Below the pieces are notes generated by a model, which had not been told where the DNA came from, searched no databases, and worked only from the letters and a program-made list of their open reading frames with translations. A DNA stretch of 64,000 nucleotides from Segnochrobactrum spirostomi. Its GTDB lineage: Bacteria; Pseudomonadota; Alphaproteobacteria; Rhizobiales; Segnochrobactraceae. Shown piece after piece: positions 34,895 to 44,519 of this stretch. Position numbers and translations under genes: made by a program. The stretch's first letter is position 1. Each line of letters begins with the position of its first letter. The stretch spans positions 2,962,501-3,026,500 of the forward strand of contig NZ_VWNA01000001.1 in NCBI RefSeq assembly GCF_009600605.1, written 5' to 3'.

Positions 34895-35215
34895 ATGCTC
34901 ATGCTGGAGCGAATTCAGGGCGAGAGAGCCTATCAGGTGATGGCCGAGCGCGTTCACGTGGGCATCATCCGATATCATGAGGAATCTCCACCGGACACAC
35001 CGCGATGGAGCTGGAGCGCCGGCGGGTTCGGGGGCTGGTACGGCTCCGGCGCGAGGCAGGGTCGGGTCGAGACAATCGACGAGGCGATGCGGGCGTTCAG
35101 AGCCGTTTGGGAGCGATGGGTGCGAGACGCCGGTCTGATCGAACGGGCGTACCCGTTAGACTGGCCACCACAAAAAAGGGACCTTGATCCGACCGAAACC
35201 GCTGTCATCGAGTAG
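34895..35215 (+). CDS. Hypothetical prophage protein (106 aa)
   Basis: A 106-residue protein of unknown function. It has a conserved-looking aromatic/Gly patch (WSWSAGGFGGWYGSG) and an amphipathic helix (IDEAMRAFRAVWERWVRDAG). It is plus-strand, convergent with the methyltransferase gene and separated from it by a strong hairpin. The spacing from the candidate right end and the opposite orientation suggest an accessory (moron-type) gene. The 150 bases upstream are AT-richer (GTTAATGAGAACATAAC) and may hold its promoter. Confidence 0.6.
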   Translation: MLMLERIQGERAYQVMAERVHVGIIRYHEESPPDTPRWSWSAGGFGGWYGSGARQGRVETIDEAMRAFRAVWERWVRDAGLIERAYPLDWPPQKRDLDPTETAVIE

Positions 35216-35235
35216 CCCTTCGATTGTCAAAGAAC

Positions 35236-35257
35236 GCTCGCCGCGTGCGCGGCGAGC
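35236..35257. terminator. Bidirectional terminator hairpin
   Basis: A perfect 10-bp inverted repeat, GCTCGCCGCG / CGCGGCGAGC, with a 2-base centre, between the convergent hypothetical gene (stop 35215) and the methyltransferase gene (stop 35269). It would end both transcripts. Confidence 0.6.
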
Positions 35258-35268
35258 CGGGCCGAGCC

Positions 35269-35988
35269 CTATGCGTCAGGGCCGGCCGTGAGCCGGTCCA
35301 CAGCGATCCTGTAGATCTCCGGCACCACCTCGATCCCGAGATAGGCGAGGCCCCGTCGGGCGCATGCGAGCCCCACGGGCGCCGAGCCCATGAACGGATC
35401 CAGCACCGGGCCGTCCACGACCGCGAGCAACCCCTCCATCACCTCGATCGGCTTGCCCGCGATGTGCCGTTTGAACCGGGGAACGCCGGCCCGCAGCACG
35501 CCGGGCGCAACCGGCCCGGCGAGCGGACGCGGGCCATTGGTGCCCCACACCACATATTCCGCCTGCTGCCGGTAGCGCCCGAGCTGCGGGCGGCACCTCT
35601 CCGTCTTGTCCCAGACCGCGATTCCGCGCCAGATCCAGCCCGCCGCCTGCAGCGCGTCCGTCGTCACGGGAAGCTGACGCCAGTCCGAGAACACAGCCGC
35701 GATCCCGCCCGGTCTCACCGCGGCGCGCGCTCGGGAAAGCCAGAGGGTGGACCAGGCGTAGAAACTCCGCTGGTCCATCGTATCGCCCGCAAACTCGGGA
35801 TAGAGCCCGCGATCTGACGAGGTCTGATATTTGCGGCTGGGCACCGCAATCCGCTCGCCGGCCGTCGTACCGCCCGAGCAATAGGGCGGGTCGGCGATAA
35901 GCGCGTCGAACACGCCGCGCTCGAGCGTTGTCAATATCTCCAGTGCATCGCCCAGGTGTAGGGTGGCCGAACCGATCCGGTCGATCAT
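35269..35988 (-). CDS. Phage DNA methyltransferase (probably N6-adenine, beta class)
   Basis: A 239-residue methyltransferase with the catalytic motif ADPPYCSGG near residue 33 and the S-adenosylmethionine motif DPFMGSAP near residue 200. The order (catalytic motif first) is that of beta-class amino-methyltransferases; Ala replaces the usual second Gly in FMGSG. It lacks a cognate restriction gene. Its ATG overlaps the stop of the Com-like gene (ATGA), as in the com-mom pair of Mu, so it probably modifies phage DNA against host restriction and is expressed late. Confidence 0.85.
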   Translation of the reverse strand: MIDRIGSATLHLGDALEILTTLERGVFDALIADPPYCSGGTTAGERIAVPSRKYQTSSDRGLYPEFAGDTMDQRSFYAWSTLWLSRARAAVRPGGIAAVFSDWRQLPVTTDALQAAGWIWRGIAVWDKTERCRPQLGRYRQQAEYVVWGTNGPRPLAGPVAPGVLRAGVPRFKRHIAGKPIEVMEGLLAVVDGPVLDPFMGSAPVGLACARRGLAYLGIEVVPEIYRIAVDRLTAGPDA

Positions 35989-36155
35989 GCTCTGTCGTCA
36001 TCGTGGCGCTCCTCGCGCTCTCGTGCGGGCTCGATCGGCCTCAGGTGGTTCAGGGCGCCGCAGCGCCTGCATTTGATCTCGAGCGACGCGGCGATCGCAC
36101 CCGCCGCCGCTCGAAACATCAGCGCGCGGCACCGGCCGCACCTGAAATCGTCCAT
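35985..36155 (-). CDS. com: Com-like zinc-finger translational regulator (56 aa)
   Basis: A 56-residue protein, short enough to be overlooked. It has two CxxC knuckles (FRCGRCRAL near residues 6-9; IKCRRCGALN near 29-32) and a charged tail (EREERHDDD). In Mu, Com is such a zinc finger; it melts a stem in the com-mom mRNA to allow mom translation. Here the stop TGA overlaps the ATG of the DNA methyltransferase gene, the same layout, so the same control is inferred. The 153 bases upstream (36156-36308) show no gene. Confidence 0.8.
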   Translation of the reverse strand: MDDFRCGRCRALMFRAAAGAIAASLEIKCRRCGALNHLRPIEPAREREERHDDDRA

Positions 36156-36308
36156 TGTCTACGGCTCTCGAATCTGAGCCCCTGATCCGGCTGCGCGCAG
36201 CAGCGGCGGGGCGACGTTGAGCCGTCAGGTCGTCGTGCGGGTATCGGTTGGCGCCTCGCCCGCAGATCCGGGCGGCTTGCCGTCCGGACCCCCGTCGTCT
36301 CCCCGGCA

Positions 36309-37061
36309 TCAGACCGCTGGCGGCCATCCCTCGGTGATGTCGATCGCGTCGAGCGCCACGACGTCGGCCGCGGCCGCGACCTCATCCTTCAGCGCCCATG
36401 ACCGAGCGAGCACGGCCTGCCCCCACGCGACCATGGCGAGCAGCACCCGGTGCCCCTCGCCAAAGGTCACGGTCACGGTGACGTTCGCGGCGTCGCGAAA
36501 CGCAGCGCCCTCCTCGTCGCCATGGCCGGCCGCGACCATGGCGGCGTAACCGCTTGCCGCCGTGAGCCAATTCGTCCTGTCTTCGAGGCCGCGCGTCTGG
36601 AGCGTGTGCCCTGTCAACGGCCCGTCCGGCACGGTCCACCCGCCTGTCAGGATCGCGTCCCGCCGCGCCTCGACCGCGAGCCGCAGAGCCGCGCGGCGAG
36701 CTGCGAGGCCATCGGAGACGGTGATCGCCGCGTCCGCCGATCCGGACCACATCGGCTCGACGCGCGCTCCGGCGATCGAGGGCTCGGTGCAGTCCGTCGC
36801 AATCATGGTCGCCGGATCGATCGCGGCAATCGGCGTCTCGCCGGCGATCGAGCCGGATGCGAGGAGCCAGGCGCCAGCAATGTTCACCGCCGGCGTGACG
36901 ATCGCCCGCTCGCCGGTTTCCGGATCCGGCTCGCCCCACACGGCGCGCGCGGTGACGAGGTCGACCTCAAGGGCCGCGCCGCGTGCGCCGTCTTCGAGAC
37001 CGTCGAGTGCGGCGGCGCGCTCGGCGACCGTCGTGAATCGATAGAGGTGCATGAGCGTCAC
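36309..37061 (-). CDS. Tail-fibre-associated protein with DUF4376-like C-terminus
   Basis: About 250 residues. The C-terminal 110 (RRDAILTGGWTVPDGPLTGHTLQTRGLEDRTNW and on) resemble DUF4376, a domain found in phage proteins encoded directly after the tail fibre and thought to aid its assembly. The GTG start overlaps the tail-fibre stop (GTGA); an ATG three codons on is possible. It is the last gene of the tail module before com. Confidence 0.7.
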   Translation of the reverse strand: MTLMHLYRFTTVAERAAALDGLEDGARGAALEVDLVTARAVWGEPDPETGERAIVTPAVNIAGAWLLASGSIAGETPIAAIDPATMIATDCTEPSIAGARVEPMWSGSADAAITVSDGLAARRAALRLAVEARRDAILTGGWTVPDGPLTGHTLQTRGLEDRTNWLTAASGYAAMVAAGHGDEEGAAFRDAANVTVTVTFGEGHRVLLAMVAWGQAVLARSWALKDEVAAAADVVALDAIDITEGWPPAV

Positions 37062-39024
37062 CACGTGAGAGCCGAAAGGGCCTGGAGTTGGGCATCAGAT
37101 AGGGCCTGACGCGTGACGATCACACGCCGAGCATAAGCAGCCGCCAATGGAGCTACGATGAGCGCAGCCGGCGCGCTGCTCGCCGACGGCGCTGTTGCGA
37201 TGCCGGTCGGCGCCCGACCGTTGATGGCCCACCGCAGGCCGGAAGAACTCCACGTCGCCGCCATGCGTACCACTGTGCCGGTCGCAATCGTGACCTCTTC
37301 GGATCGCCCCATCTCGCCGGAGGCGCCTAGAGCGATCTGCTGTGCGTAGACCAGTCCGGACTGCCCGCGGATGCGGGCGAGATACCCCGGATTGTTCCAC
37401 GACCCGCCGCGCTGAACGCCCACGTCGAGCTGAGTGCTCGACGTCCCGGACGGCGCAAAAGGCATGCTGACCTCGACAAAAAATGCTCCGGTACGCGCCG
37501 AAAAGAGCGACGGCTCGAGTAGGGGCACCGAGAGGAGGTCCGCAGCTCGAGCGGCGGACGTGCCCGCAGTGAGAATGTCCGAGGTTGGCGACGCACGGGG
37601 CTCCAGTCCCGCGCCCCAAATCGCGATCGAATACCCGCTGCGGTCAAAGATCGGGACGATGGTGAGAGTGCCATCCGCAAGCGTCTTTGCGGCAACCCAC
37701 ACTCTCTTCCAAATGCCTTTGGTGAGCGTGAACGCCGCAGGGGTGAAGGCGGACGTCGTGGCGCCGCCCGCATCACGGAGATAAAGCGCCATGCTGTTTG
37801 TGGTGAGAGTGTCGCCGCCTGCCACGAGCTGGAGCCATGCCGGCATCGTGTAGGTGGTGCCGTTGGTGCCCGCGATGCCTCCCTGCGATACGAATGCGTT
37901 CGCGGAGGCATTCATGACGAGCACCTTGGCCGTGCTGCCATCTGGCGCCGTCACGGTCGTTCCCGAGATGGTAGCGTTCGCGCCGACCCCCCAGGGCGTC
38001 ACTGATATGTCGGTCGACCGAAGCGCCAAGTTGGTGCTGCCCGGCTCGATCAAGAGCCCCAATTTGTCACCGCTGTACTGATCGTACTCGATCCGCGGGA
38101 CATTGTTCGCGGCCGTCAGCATGGTTCCGTTCGGCCCGAAATAAGTCCCGCTCGACGCCCGGGTGAACGCACCGCCCATCCCCGTGGCCCACGCTGCCAG
38201 ATCACCGCTCGGAACACCGAGATCGCGCGCCCAATAGACGCCAGCCATAGGCGAAATGACGAGGTCCGGCTCGACACCGACGGCGCCGCCGACAGCGGTA
38301 GCCGCCACGATGCGGCGGATCTCCGATGCGAGTTGCACGACGGCGTTGGAGTTGTTCGACGTCGTCACCGTCGCCGTGAACGCGGCCACCTTCGCGTCAA
38401 CGCTGGCTTTGCTCGCCGCGGCCGCGTTGGCGCTCGCGGCCGCCGCCGCAACGGCCGCGTCGAGCGCGGGGGACGTCCCGAGCGCCAGATTGGCGGAGAG
38501 CGACACCGTCCCGTCAGACAGCGAGAACGACATGACGTCGCTATAGGTCGCCCCATTGTTCGTGGTCCGCTGGATCCGCAGGCGGTCGGTCCCGTACATG
38601 CCGATGCGCCACTCCTCACCGTCCCCGGTGCCGAGTGTGATTCCGGCGAGCGCGTCGGCTGTTTGCCGTCGGAGGACGATCTCCCGGCTATTCCCGGCTG
38701 TACGGAGCAACTTGCCAATCGAATCGATGTAGCCGACCAGCGTGGCGGCAAGAAAGCTCGCCGCGTCCGCGTCGGACGAGAAGAGCGGCTTGATCCGGAT
38801 TGGTGCCGCCGTGCTCGTCGGGCCGGCATATGGCCGGTCGAGCGTCAGTGTCGTGCTCGTCGCACCGGCCACGGCGTCGGCGATGATCTCGTAGGTCTGC
38901 CCCCCGGGTACGGCGCGATCACCTCGAAGCCGCCCCGGATCAGCAACGCCAATGTCGTCCCCGCCCACGAGAGCGTGGCCGACCCGTTATTCGCGACGAC
39001 GTTCTCGGGCGCGATCCATCTCAT
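37058..39024 (-). CDS. Tail fibre / receptor-binding protein, needs -1 frameshift
   Basis: The N-terminus begins MRWIAPENVVANNGSATLSW in one frame and runs about 41 residues to APYPGG. The rest (QTYEIIADAVAG... to LQALSALTW) is in the -1 frame. The switch is at a run of six G (plus-strand C 38900-38905). Together they make a fibre of about 655 residues, with an N-terminal attachment part, an Ala-rich coiled coil (about 200-250) and a C-terminal beta-rich half (AFTRASSGTYFGPNG, LLIEPGSTNLALRS) of the phage head-spike/fibre type that contacts the host. The ATG overlaps the upstream stop (ATGA). Confidence 0.75.
38899..38905 (-). other. G-GGG-GGC heptamer at tail fibre frame switch
   Basis: In the zero frame the codons are GGG GGC preceded by G, fitting X-XXY-YYZ. 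A -1 slip yields PGG-QTYEI, joining the two fibre halves exactly. Equally, one extra G in this run would give a continuous gene. Both readings produce the same protein. Confidence 0.5.
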
Positions 39025-39416
39025 GTGAGGCTCCAATCGATTGTGGCGGCGGCCTCGAGGGCGGCCGGATGGCGCGCGGCGCGGATGGCGTGGATCGCCG
39101 CCCGCCGCCGGCGCTCGATCTCGGCGCTGGCGGCGGCGCGGCGCGCCGCCTCGCGCTCGGCGGCGGCGAGGACGGCCCGGGCGACGTCGGCGAGCGTTCC
39201 GCCGGCGACGAGGTCCGCGGCGAGGTGGGGATAGGTATCCGCCGTCGGCGCCGGATCGGCGAGCGCCGCGGCGGCCTCGGTGGCCTTGCGCTCGTAGATC
39301 GGATCGATCGCCGACGCACATTCGCGCGCAAGCGCGGCGCCGGCCTCCGCATTGATCCGGTCCTCGGCGGCGGCGGCGAGCGGCGCCAGGTCGACGGTCG
39401 CGACGTACCGGGTCAC
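39021..39416 (-). CDS. Hypothetical phage tail protein (131 aa)
   Basis: 131 residues, mostly Ala/Arg/Glu-rich helix (LAAAAEDRINAEAGAALARE; AAEREAARRAAASAEIERRRRAAI), suggesting a coiled coil. The GTG start overlaps the previous stop (GTGA), and its own stop overlaps the tail-fibre ATG. Position between tip protein and fibre suggests a connector or chaperone; no family is recognised. Confidence 0.6.
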   Translation of the reverse strand: MTRYVATVDLAPLAAAAEDRINAEAGAALARECASAIDPIYERKATEAAAALADPAPTADTYPHLAADLVAGGTLADVARAVLAAAEREAARRAAASAEIERRRRAAIHAIRAARHPAALEAAATIDWSLT

Positions 39417-39883
39417 GGCGCGGCCTCCTCGGGCTCCGGCTCGGCGGGCGACGGAGGCGGAGGCGGCGGCTCGTGCGCGACGATCGTCACGTCGAGATCC
39501 TGGTACGGCCAGCACACGATCTCGACGCGATATGTGGCCGGCATCGTCGAGACGATTTCGAGCGTCCCGTCGTCCACCGCGACCGCCGCGCCGTCGACCG
39601 TGACGACGGCGCCGGCCGGGATGCCGGCGATGGTCGCGGCGTCCTCGCCGTCGGCGCGGATATCGGTGCGGTCCGGCCCGCGCAGCACCGGCCGCGCGAC
39701 GAGCGACCCGCCGGCGACGTCGACCATCACCGGTGCGTCTTGGTACATCGCGGGTGTCACGACAAAACCCTCGTCCGGCTCCGCATTCAGCGAGACGCCC
39801 CAGGGCGGCAGGGTGACCCAGCGCGTGATCTCTCCGATGCGCGCGCCTGTGGTCCGGTAATAACAGCCGGTGGTCGGGATCAT
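39413..39883 (-). CDS. Hypothetical phage tail protein (156 aa)
   Basis: 156 residues with a beta-rich body (TLPPWGVSLNAEPDEGFVV, IAGIPAGAVVTVDGAAV, ATYRVEIVCWPYQDLDVTIV) and a Pro/Glu C-terminal tail. It overlaps the tail-tip gene by four bases. Probably a small tail-tip or fibre-attachment component; not recognised. Confidence 0.6.
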   Translation of the reverse strand: MIPTTGCYYRTTGARIGEITRWVTLPPWGVSLNAEPDEGFVVTPAMYQDAPVMVDVAGGSLVARPVLRGPDRTDIRADGEDAATIAGIPAGAVVTVDGAAVAVDDGTLEIVSTMPATYRVEIVCWPYQDLDVTIVAHEPPPPPPSPAEPEPEEAAP

Positions 39884-42800
39884 CGTTTGAGCCTCAAGCA
39901 GAACAACGAGATGCTTCCGTTGTAATAACCTGTGCCGGGACGCAGTCTCGCAGATATCGTGAATGTCGTTCCGTATCGACCCAGCGGAAATACGTTGCTC
40001 GTTTGCGCGCCACCTGGACCAAAATAGCTATCGAATAGGTAGCCATCCACGTAGATATCGACGCTTCGTCCGTCGACAGGGATGGAGCCGAACGAGCCGA
40101 TCAGTTGCCATCCGATTAAGCACGGAAACCCCTCCGGGTTTGCGACGACGAGATTGAGCAATGTCGGCGTAGACGGGGTGACGTATACAGAATTATTCGC
40201 TGTGCTCGTCTCGATGACCGCCGAATTGTTGATGTTCGACGTCCCGACGACGAGATCTCCGATCTGGGCCGACGAGGCGATCAACTGCCCCGTCGTGATC
40301 ATGTTCGCTTCGATCGTCGGGATATACGCTTTCGCCAGCTTGCCGCTCGAGTCGAACAGCGCCGCCACGGTACCGGCCGACGACATGATGATCGTGCGCG
40401 CCGCCTCGAGCACGATCCGACCGCCGTTGTCCGTGTCGACCAGCAGGCCGGCCTGCTGCAGCGCCCCGCCGAGCTGCGCAAGCGCTCGGGCGAGCAGGCG
40501 AATGCGGCTCTGCGCACCCGTCGGGCCGGCGATGACGTCGAATTGCAGCCGCCCGGTCGCCGTCGCCTGATTGGCCGTCGCCTGCGCATTGGTGATCAGC
40601 GTCGCCTGCGCACCGTCCGCGCTCACCCGCGCGTTGCGCTCGTCCGTGATCGCCGTTTCAGCCGAGCCGAGCCGGCTCTCGGCCGTCGTGAGCCGCGTCG
40701 CGACCGACTCGTTCGTGCCAGCCTGCGCGACCGCGAGATCCGTGAGCGACGCGCTCGTTCCGGTCGACCCGACCTGCGCCTCGATCGTCGTCACGCGCTG
40801 GGCGATCGCCGTGTCGGCCGCCGCGAGGACGGTCTGTACGTCCACGATCGAGGCGTCGGTCTGGTCGAGATGCACCGACAGGCTCTCGACGATCTCGGCG
40901 ATCGCCGCGGCTTCCGCCCGCAGCGTGTCCGAAAGCCGGCTGCGCGCCGCGCGCTCGCCCGATTCCTGCACCGCCGTCGCCAGCAGCGACAGCGCGTCGC
41001 CGATCGCCGGCAGCCGCGTCGCATAGTCCCGCGCCCGCGCCTCGATCAGCGCCGTGAGCGAGGCCTCGGAACCGACCCGCGCGAGCTGCTCCCGGGTCGC
41101 CGCGGCATTGGTATCGCCGAGCGAGGCGGTGAGCCCGTCGAGCTGGTCGGCGAGCGCGCCGGTCTCGGTCGTCAGCGACTGCTGCGTCCGCAGGATGCCG
41201 GCGATCGACGTGCCGACCGAGGACTGCACATTCTCGATCTGAGAGGCGAGCGCCGCGTCGCCGGCGGCGAGCGCGGTCTGCACCTGCGCAATGCTCGAGG
41301 TCGAGCCGCCCTTGACCGCCTCGAGCCGCTGCTCGAGCGCGGCCGCGACGGCGCCGGTCGCGGCGTCGATCTCGGTGCGCAGGCTGTCGACCCGCCGGAC
41401 ACCCTCCTCGCGGGCGGCGGCGGCGGCCCGCTCGGCCGAGATCTGGTCGAGCACGCGGCCGAGCTGCGCCTCGACGATCGCCGCCGCATTCGCCTGCGCC
41501 GCCGCGACCTGGTTGCGCGCGTCGGCGACGGTCGCGTCGCCGAGCTGATCGACGGTGACGAGATAGGCCCGCACGTCCGCGCCGAGATCCTGGAGATCGA
41601 CGTCGCCGACGTCCGGTGCGATGACGTCCCGCCACAGCGACCAGGCGCCGTCGCCGATGCCGGAGCCCGCGAGCCGCATCTGCACTTGATAGGCCGTGTT
41701 GCGCGTCAACCCGCCGACGAGGATCACCGACGCCGCGACGCCGGCGCCGGTGATATCCGCCTGCTGGCGCATGACGACGCTGGGATCGCTGGCGCGCCGG
41801 ATCTGGAAATAGGCGATCTCCGCGTCGTCCGGATTGACCCACGTCGCGAGGATCGCCGGCGCTGTCCGCCCATTGTCGCCGTGCCACGGGAAGGGAGCGA
41901 CCGCGAAATCGACCGCGTCTCGAACGATCGCCGAAACGGGGATGAAAACGGCGTCCGACCGCGGCCGGATCATGCCGGCGGTCGGCGGATAATAATGGTT
42001 GGGGTCGACCTCCTGGATTGTCAGGGTGCTGTCGTAGTTCTGCTCTTCGTTCGACCCCTCGACCGAGAACAGCTTATAATCGAATCCTCTTTCCTCGCTG
42101 TACCACGCGATGACATGGCCGGCCCGGAGCCAGATCCACCGCGCCGCGAGGGACAGCGCAAGGCGACGCTGCCGGCGCGACTCGAGCGCGGCCTGACTCT
42201 GCAGCCGCTGCACCTGGTCGAGCTCGTCCACAAGCGTCGTGTCGAGTGGCTTGGAGCGACGGCCGCCGTCCTGCGCGATGAGGGTGGTGTTCTCGTAGAG
42301 GGGGGCGTCGCCTTTTTCGCCCGTCTCCCAGTTGAGATAAGTCGCGGCGACGGTGTTGACCCGCTCGTCGTCTTCGGCGAGCAGGTCGGTGGTCAGCTCG
42401 CGGCTGGCGAGCACGTCGGCGTCGGTGATGATCGCGACGGGCGTCGAAAGCATCGACGGCAGGATCGCGACGAACCGCCCACCGAGGTCTGCGAGGCGGC
42501 CGCCTGCGGTCGCGACGAGGGCCTCCATCGCGTCATAGGGCGGCGTATCGACGGTGATCTCGCCGCCCGCCGTGTATTGCGGGATCTGGCGGCCGTCGCC
42601 CGTGGTGATGATCCGGTCGCACTCGTTGGCCGCCGCGTAGAAATTGTCGAGCGGCCAAATGTCGGTGTCGGAATCCTCCAGACCATAATGGTGCAGCAGC
42701 GCGCCCGAGGACGCCGCGACCTTGATCCCGCGCGCGACGTTGTAGGCTTGCACGATCGGATTGCGGCTAATCCGATAGGTGCCGAGCGAACCCCAGCGCA

Positions 42801-43467
42801 TCGGCCCGTTTCCGCTGACGGTCGAATCGAACCGCGGGTCGTAGCAGGCCGCTCCCTGGATGCCCCACTTGAACGTGGGGATCTTGTTCATCCGCGTCTT
42901 CTGGTACATCGCCCAGGGGCGGACATAGGCCGTCGAGCGCCCGATCGCCGTCGTCGGCCACGCGTTGTGGCCGCTTTGCTGCGCGCCGTCGACCAGCACC
43001 GGATCAGCCGCGTTCTGCCAGCCGCTGTAGAAGCGGTACGATAGAAGATCACCGCTCATCAGCGAGACGTCGCCGTTTCCGGTCGTCCCGCGATAGGTGA
43101 TGATCTCGCCGTTGACCCAGACGCGCTCGATGACCTCTATCGGATGGTCCGCAAGGCGGATCGCCATCCCGAGCAGGACATTTTCGTGGTAGTTTTCGTT
43201 GCGGCCGTAATGCCCCCACGTGGCCGCGAAATCGAGCTGTCCGCCCACAACCGCCCGGCCGAGCACGAGCGTCTGCGGCCGATCCGGATCGAGCGAGAGC
43301 GTGGTCTCGATACCCCCGCCGCCGTTCGAAACCTTGGCCTTCGAAAACAGGCTCGAACTCGCCGCCGACAGCCCGGCGACGACGGCGGCGTCGATCACGC
43401 CGCCGACGAAGGTGCCGGCGCCGATCGCGCCGCCGATGACGGGGATGAGGCCGAGCAAAAAGCTCAT
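39880..43467 (-). CDS. Tail tip / host specificity protein (J/TipJ-like)
   Basis: 1195 residues. The N-terminal half carries hub-like domains (LILVLGRAVVGG-type start, VNGEIITYRGTTGNGDV, NPIVQAYNVARGI, YDAMEALVATAGGRLADLGGRFV), as in siphoviral central tip proteins. A fibronectin-like segment follows near 560-650. A long heptad-rich part (about 680-1020, with DATVADARNQVAAAQANAAA) resembles the DUF1983 stalk of J proteins. The ATG used gives a hydrophobic N-terminus (LLGLIPVIGGAIGAGTFVGG). It overlaps the upstream gene by ATGA. Confidence 0.85.
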   Translation of the reverse strand: MSFLLGLIPVIGGAIGAGTFVGGVIDAAVVAGLSAASSSLFSKAKVSNGGGGIETTLSLDPDRPQTLVLGRAVVGGQLDFAATWGHYGRNENYHENVLLGMAIRLADHPIEVIERVWVNGEIITYRGTTGNGDVSLMSGDLLSYRFYSGWQNAADPVLVDGAQQSGHNAWPTTAIGRSTAYVRPWAMYQKTRMNKIPTFKWGIQGAACYDPRFDSTVSGNGPMRWGSLGTYRISRNPIVQAYNVARGIKVAASSGALLHHYGLEDSDTDIWPLDNFYAAANECDRIITTGDGRQIPQYTAGGEITVDTPPYDAMEALVATAGGRLADLGGRFVAILPSMLSTPVAIITDADVLASRELTTDLLAEDDERVNTVAATYLNWETGEKGDAPLYENTTLIAQDGGRRSKPLDTTLVDELDQVQRLQSQAALESRRQRRLALSLAARWIWLRAGHVIAWYSEERGFDYKLFSVEGSNEEQNYDSTLTIQEVDPNHYYPPTAGMIRPRSDAVFIPVSAIVRDAVDFAVAPFPWHGDNGRTAPAILATWVNPDDAEIAYFQIRRASDPSVVMRQQADITGAGVAASVILVGGLTRNTAYQVQMRLAGSGIGDGAWSLWRDVIAPDVGDVDLQDLGADVRAYLVTVDQLGDATVADARNQVAAAQANAAAIVEAQLGRVLDQISAERAAAAAREEGVRRVDSLRTEIDAATGAVAAALEQRLEAVKGGSTSSIAQVQTALAAGDAALASQIENVQSSVGTSIAGILRTQQSLTTETGALADQLDGLTASLGDTNAAATREQLARVGSEASLTALIEARARDYATRLPAIGDALSLLATAVQESGERAARSRLSDTLRAEAAAIAEIVESLSVHLDQTDASIVDVQTVLAAADTAIAQRVTTIEAQVGSTGTSASLTDLAVAQAGTNESVATRLTTAESRLGSAETAITDERNARVSADGAQATLITNAQATANQATATGRLQFDVIAGPTGAQSRIRLLARALAQLGGALQQAGLLVDTDNGGRIVLEAARTIIMSSAGTVAALFDSSGKLAKAYIPTIEANMITTGQLIASSAQIGDLVVGTSNINNSAVIETSTANNSVYVTPSTPTLLNLVVANPEGFPCLIGWQLIGSFGSIPVDGRSVDIYVDGYLFDSYFGPGGAQTSNVFPLGRYGTTFTISARLRPGTGYYNGSISLFCLRLKR

Positions 43468-43913
43468 GCGGCCTCGCTCGCGCTCGAAGCCGCAGCCGCC
43501 GGCACGCCGACGCGGAAGGCCCTCATCGCCGCCGTGAGGTCGAGCCGGCCGAGCCCGTCGGGGCCGCGTGCGATGATCCACGCCCCGAACGACACGCCGA
43601 GCACGATCACGCCGTCGTCCCGCCGGATCGCCGTCCAGTCGCCGGCGTGCGCCATCGCGACCGGGATCTCGTCATAGATCGAGGCCGCGAGCCCGGCGAC
43701 GTCGCCCCAGCCGCGTTTGACGAGGATGCGCTGCGCGCCGCGCTCGGTGGTGTACGTGCCGCGGATGTCCGCGATCGGGTCGACACCGGTCAGCGCCAGC
43801 GCGCAATCCGCCGCCCAGGTCACGCAATCGGCGACGCCCCATGCGAACGGCGTTCGAAACTCGCGCAGGAAGCATTCGCCGAGGATCTTGCCGACATGCA
43901 CGAAGCCCGTCAT
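43464..43913 (-). CDS. NlpC/P60-like tail protein (DUF6950-like)
   Basis: 149 residues with WGVADCVTWAADC early on, the place of the catalytic Cys of NlpC/P60-like folds, and HAGDWTAIRRDDGVIVLG later with the likely His. Such proteins, encoded just before the tip protein in siphoviruses and gene transfer agents, are believed to open murein during DNA entry. Weak fold-level assignment; the exact family is uncertain. Confidence 0.7.
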   Translation of the reverse strand: MTGFVHVGKILGECFLREFRTPFAWGVADCVTWAADCALALTGVDPIADIRGTYTTERGAQRILVKRGWGDVAGLAASIYDEIPVAMAHAGDWTAIRRDDGVIVLGVSFGAWIIARGPDGLGRLDLTAAMRAFRVGVPAAAASSASEAA

Positions 43914-44509
43914 TTGACGCTCCGTGACGTGCCGAACGCAATGTCGATGCCTTTGAGGGCGCCGGTATATTGGGAATAGGTGTCGTTCGGGTCGCGTCGG
44001 CGCATGGCGGCGTCCGAGCGTCGCGCGGTCGACGCCATCGTGAGCTGATGCCCAGCGCCCTTCGCGGTGATGGTGATAGCGCCTTTTCCGCCCGCTTCCG
44101 GCTCGTCGATGCGGGCCGCCGTGATGCGGCCACGGAACCGGGTCACGAGCCCGTCGATGAGCTGGTTGGGATCGGTCTCGACGTCGAACACGCCGATGAG
44201 ATATTCGAGGCGCGCGTTGGTCATGTCCTGACCGCGTGCCATGAGCGACACGGCGCTCGAGATCTGCGACAAGGTGATCGTGAGGGTCGGGATCGACCCG
44301 TTCATCGTCGTAGTGCGACCGGAGACGCTGAACAGCGTTCCGCTCCCATAATAGGTCCGCCCCGAGATCGAGACGTTGTCGACGTCGTCCCAGAACCCGA
44401 TGGGGTCAGGGGTGCCGTCGAACTTTCGCGTCTCCGACCAGATGAACCGACGCATCTTCCATCCCGGGCGTGAAAGAGCGGCGATCTGAGCAGCGGTGAA
44501 ATCCCACAT
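43910..44509 (-). CDS. Tail hub-type protein (DUF2163-like position)
   Basis: 199 residues beginning MWDFTAAQIAALSRPGWKMR. A beta-rich body follows (GTLFSVSGRTTTMNGSIPTLTITLSQISSAV; LVTRFRGRITAARIDEPE). In gene order (distal tail, hub, peptidase, tip) it takes the place of the DUF2163 hub protein of gene transfer agents and RcapMu-type tails. The family assignment rests mainly on position. Confidence 0.6.
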   Translation of the reverse strand: MWDFTAAQIAALSRPGWKMRRFIWSETRKFDGTPDPIGFWDDVDNVSISGRTYYGSGTLFSVSGRTTTMNGSIPTLTITLSQISSAVSLMARGQDMTNARLEYLIGVFDVETDPNQLIDGLVTRFRGRITAARIDEPEAGGKGAITITAKGAGHQLTMASTARRSDAAMRRRDPNDTYSQYTGALKGIDIAFGTSRSVK

Positions 44510-44519
44510 GGGATGAACC

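Noticed and set aside
36119-36385. Arg-rich minus-strand open frame upstream of com
   Set aside because: Shadow translation; the overlapping com gene has clear CxxC knuckles.
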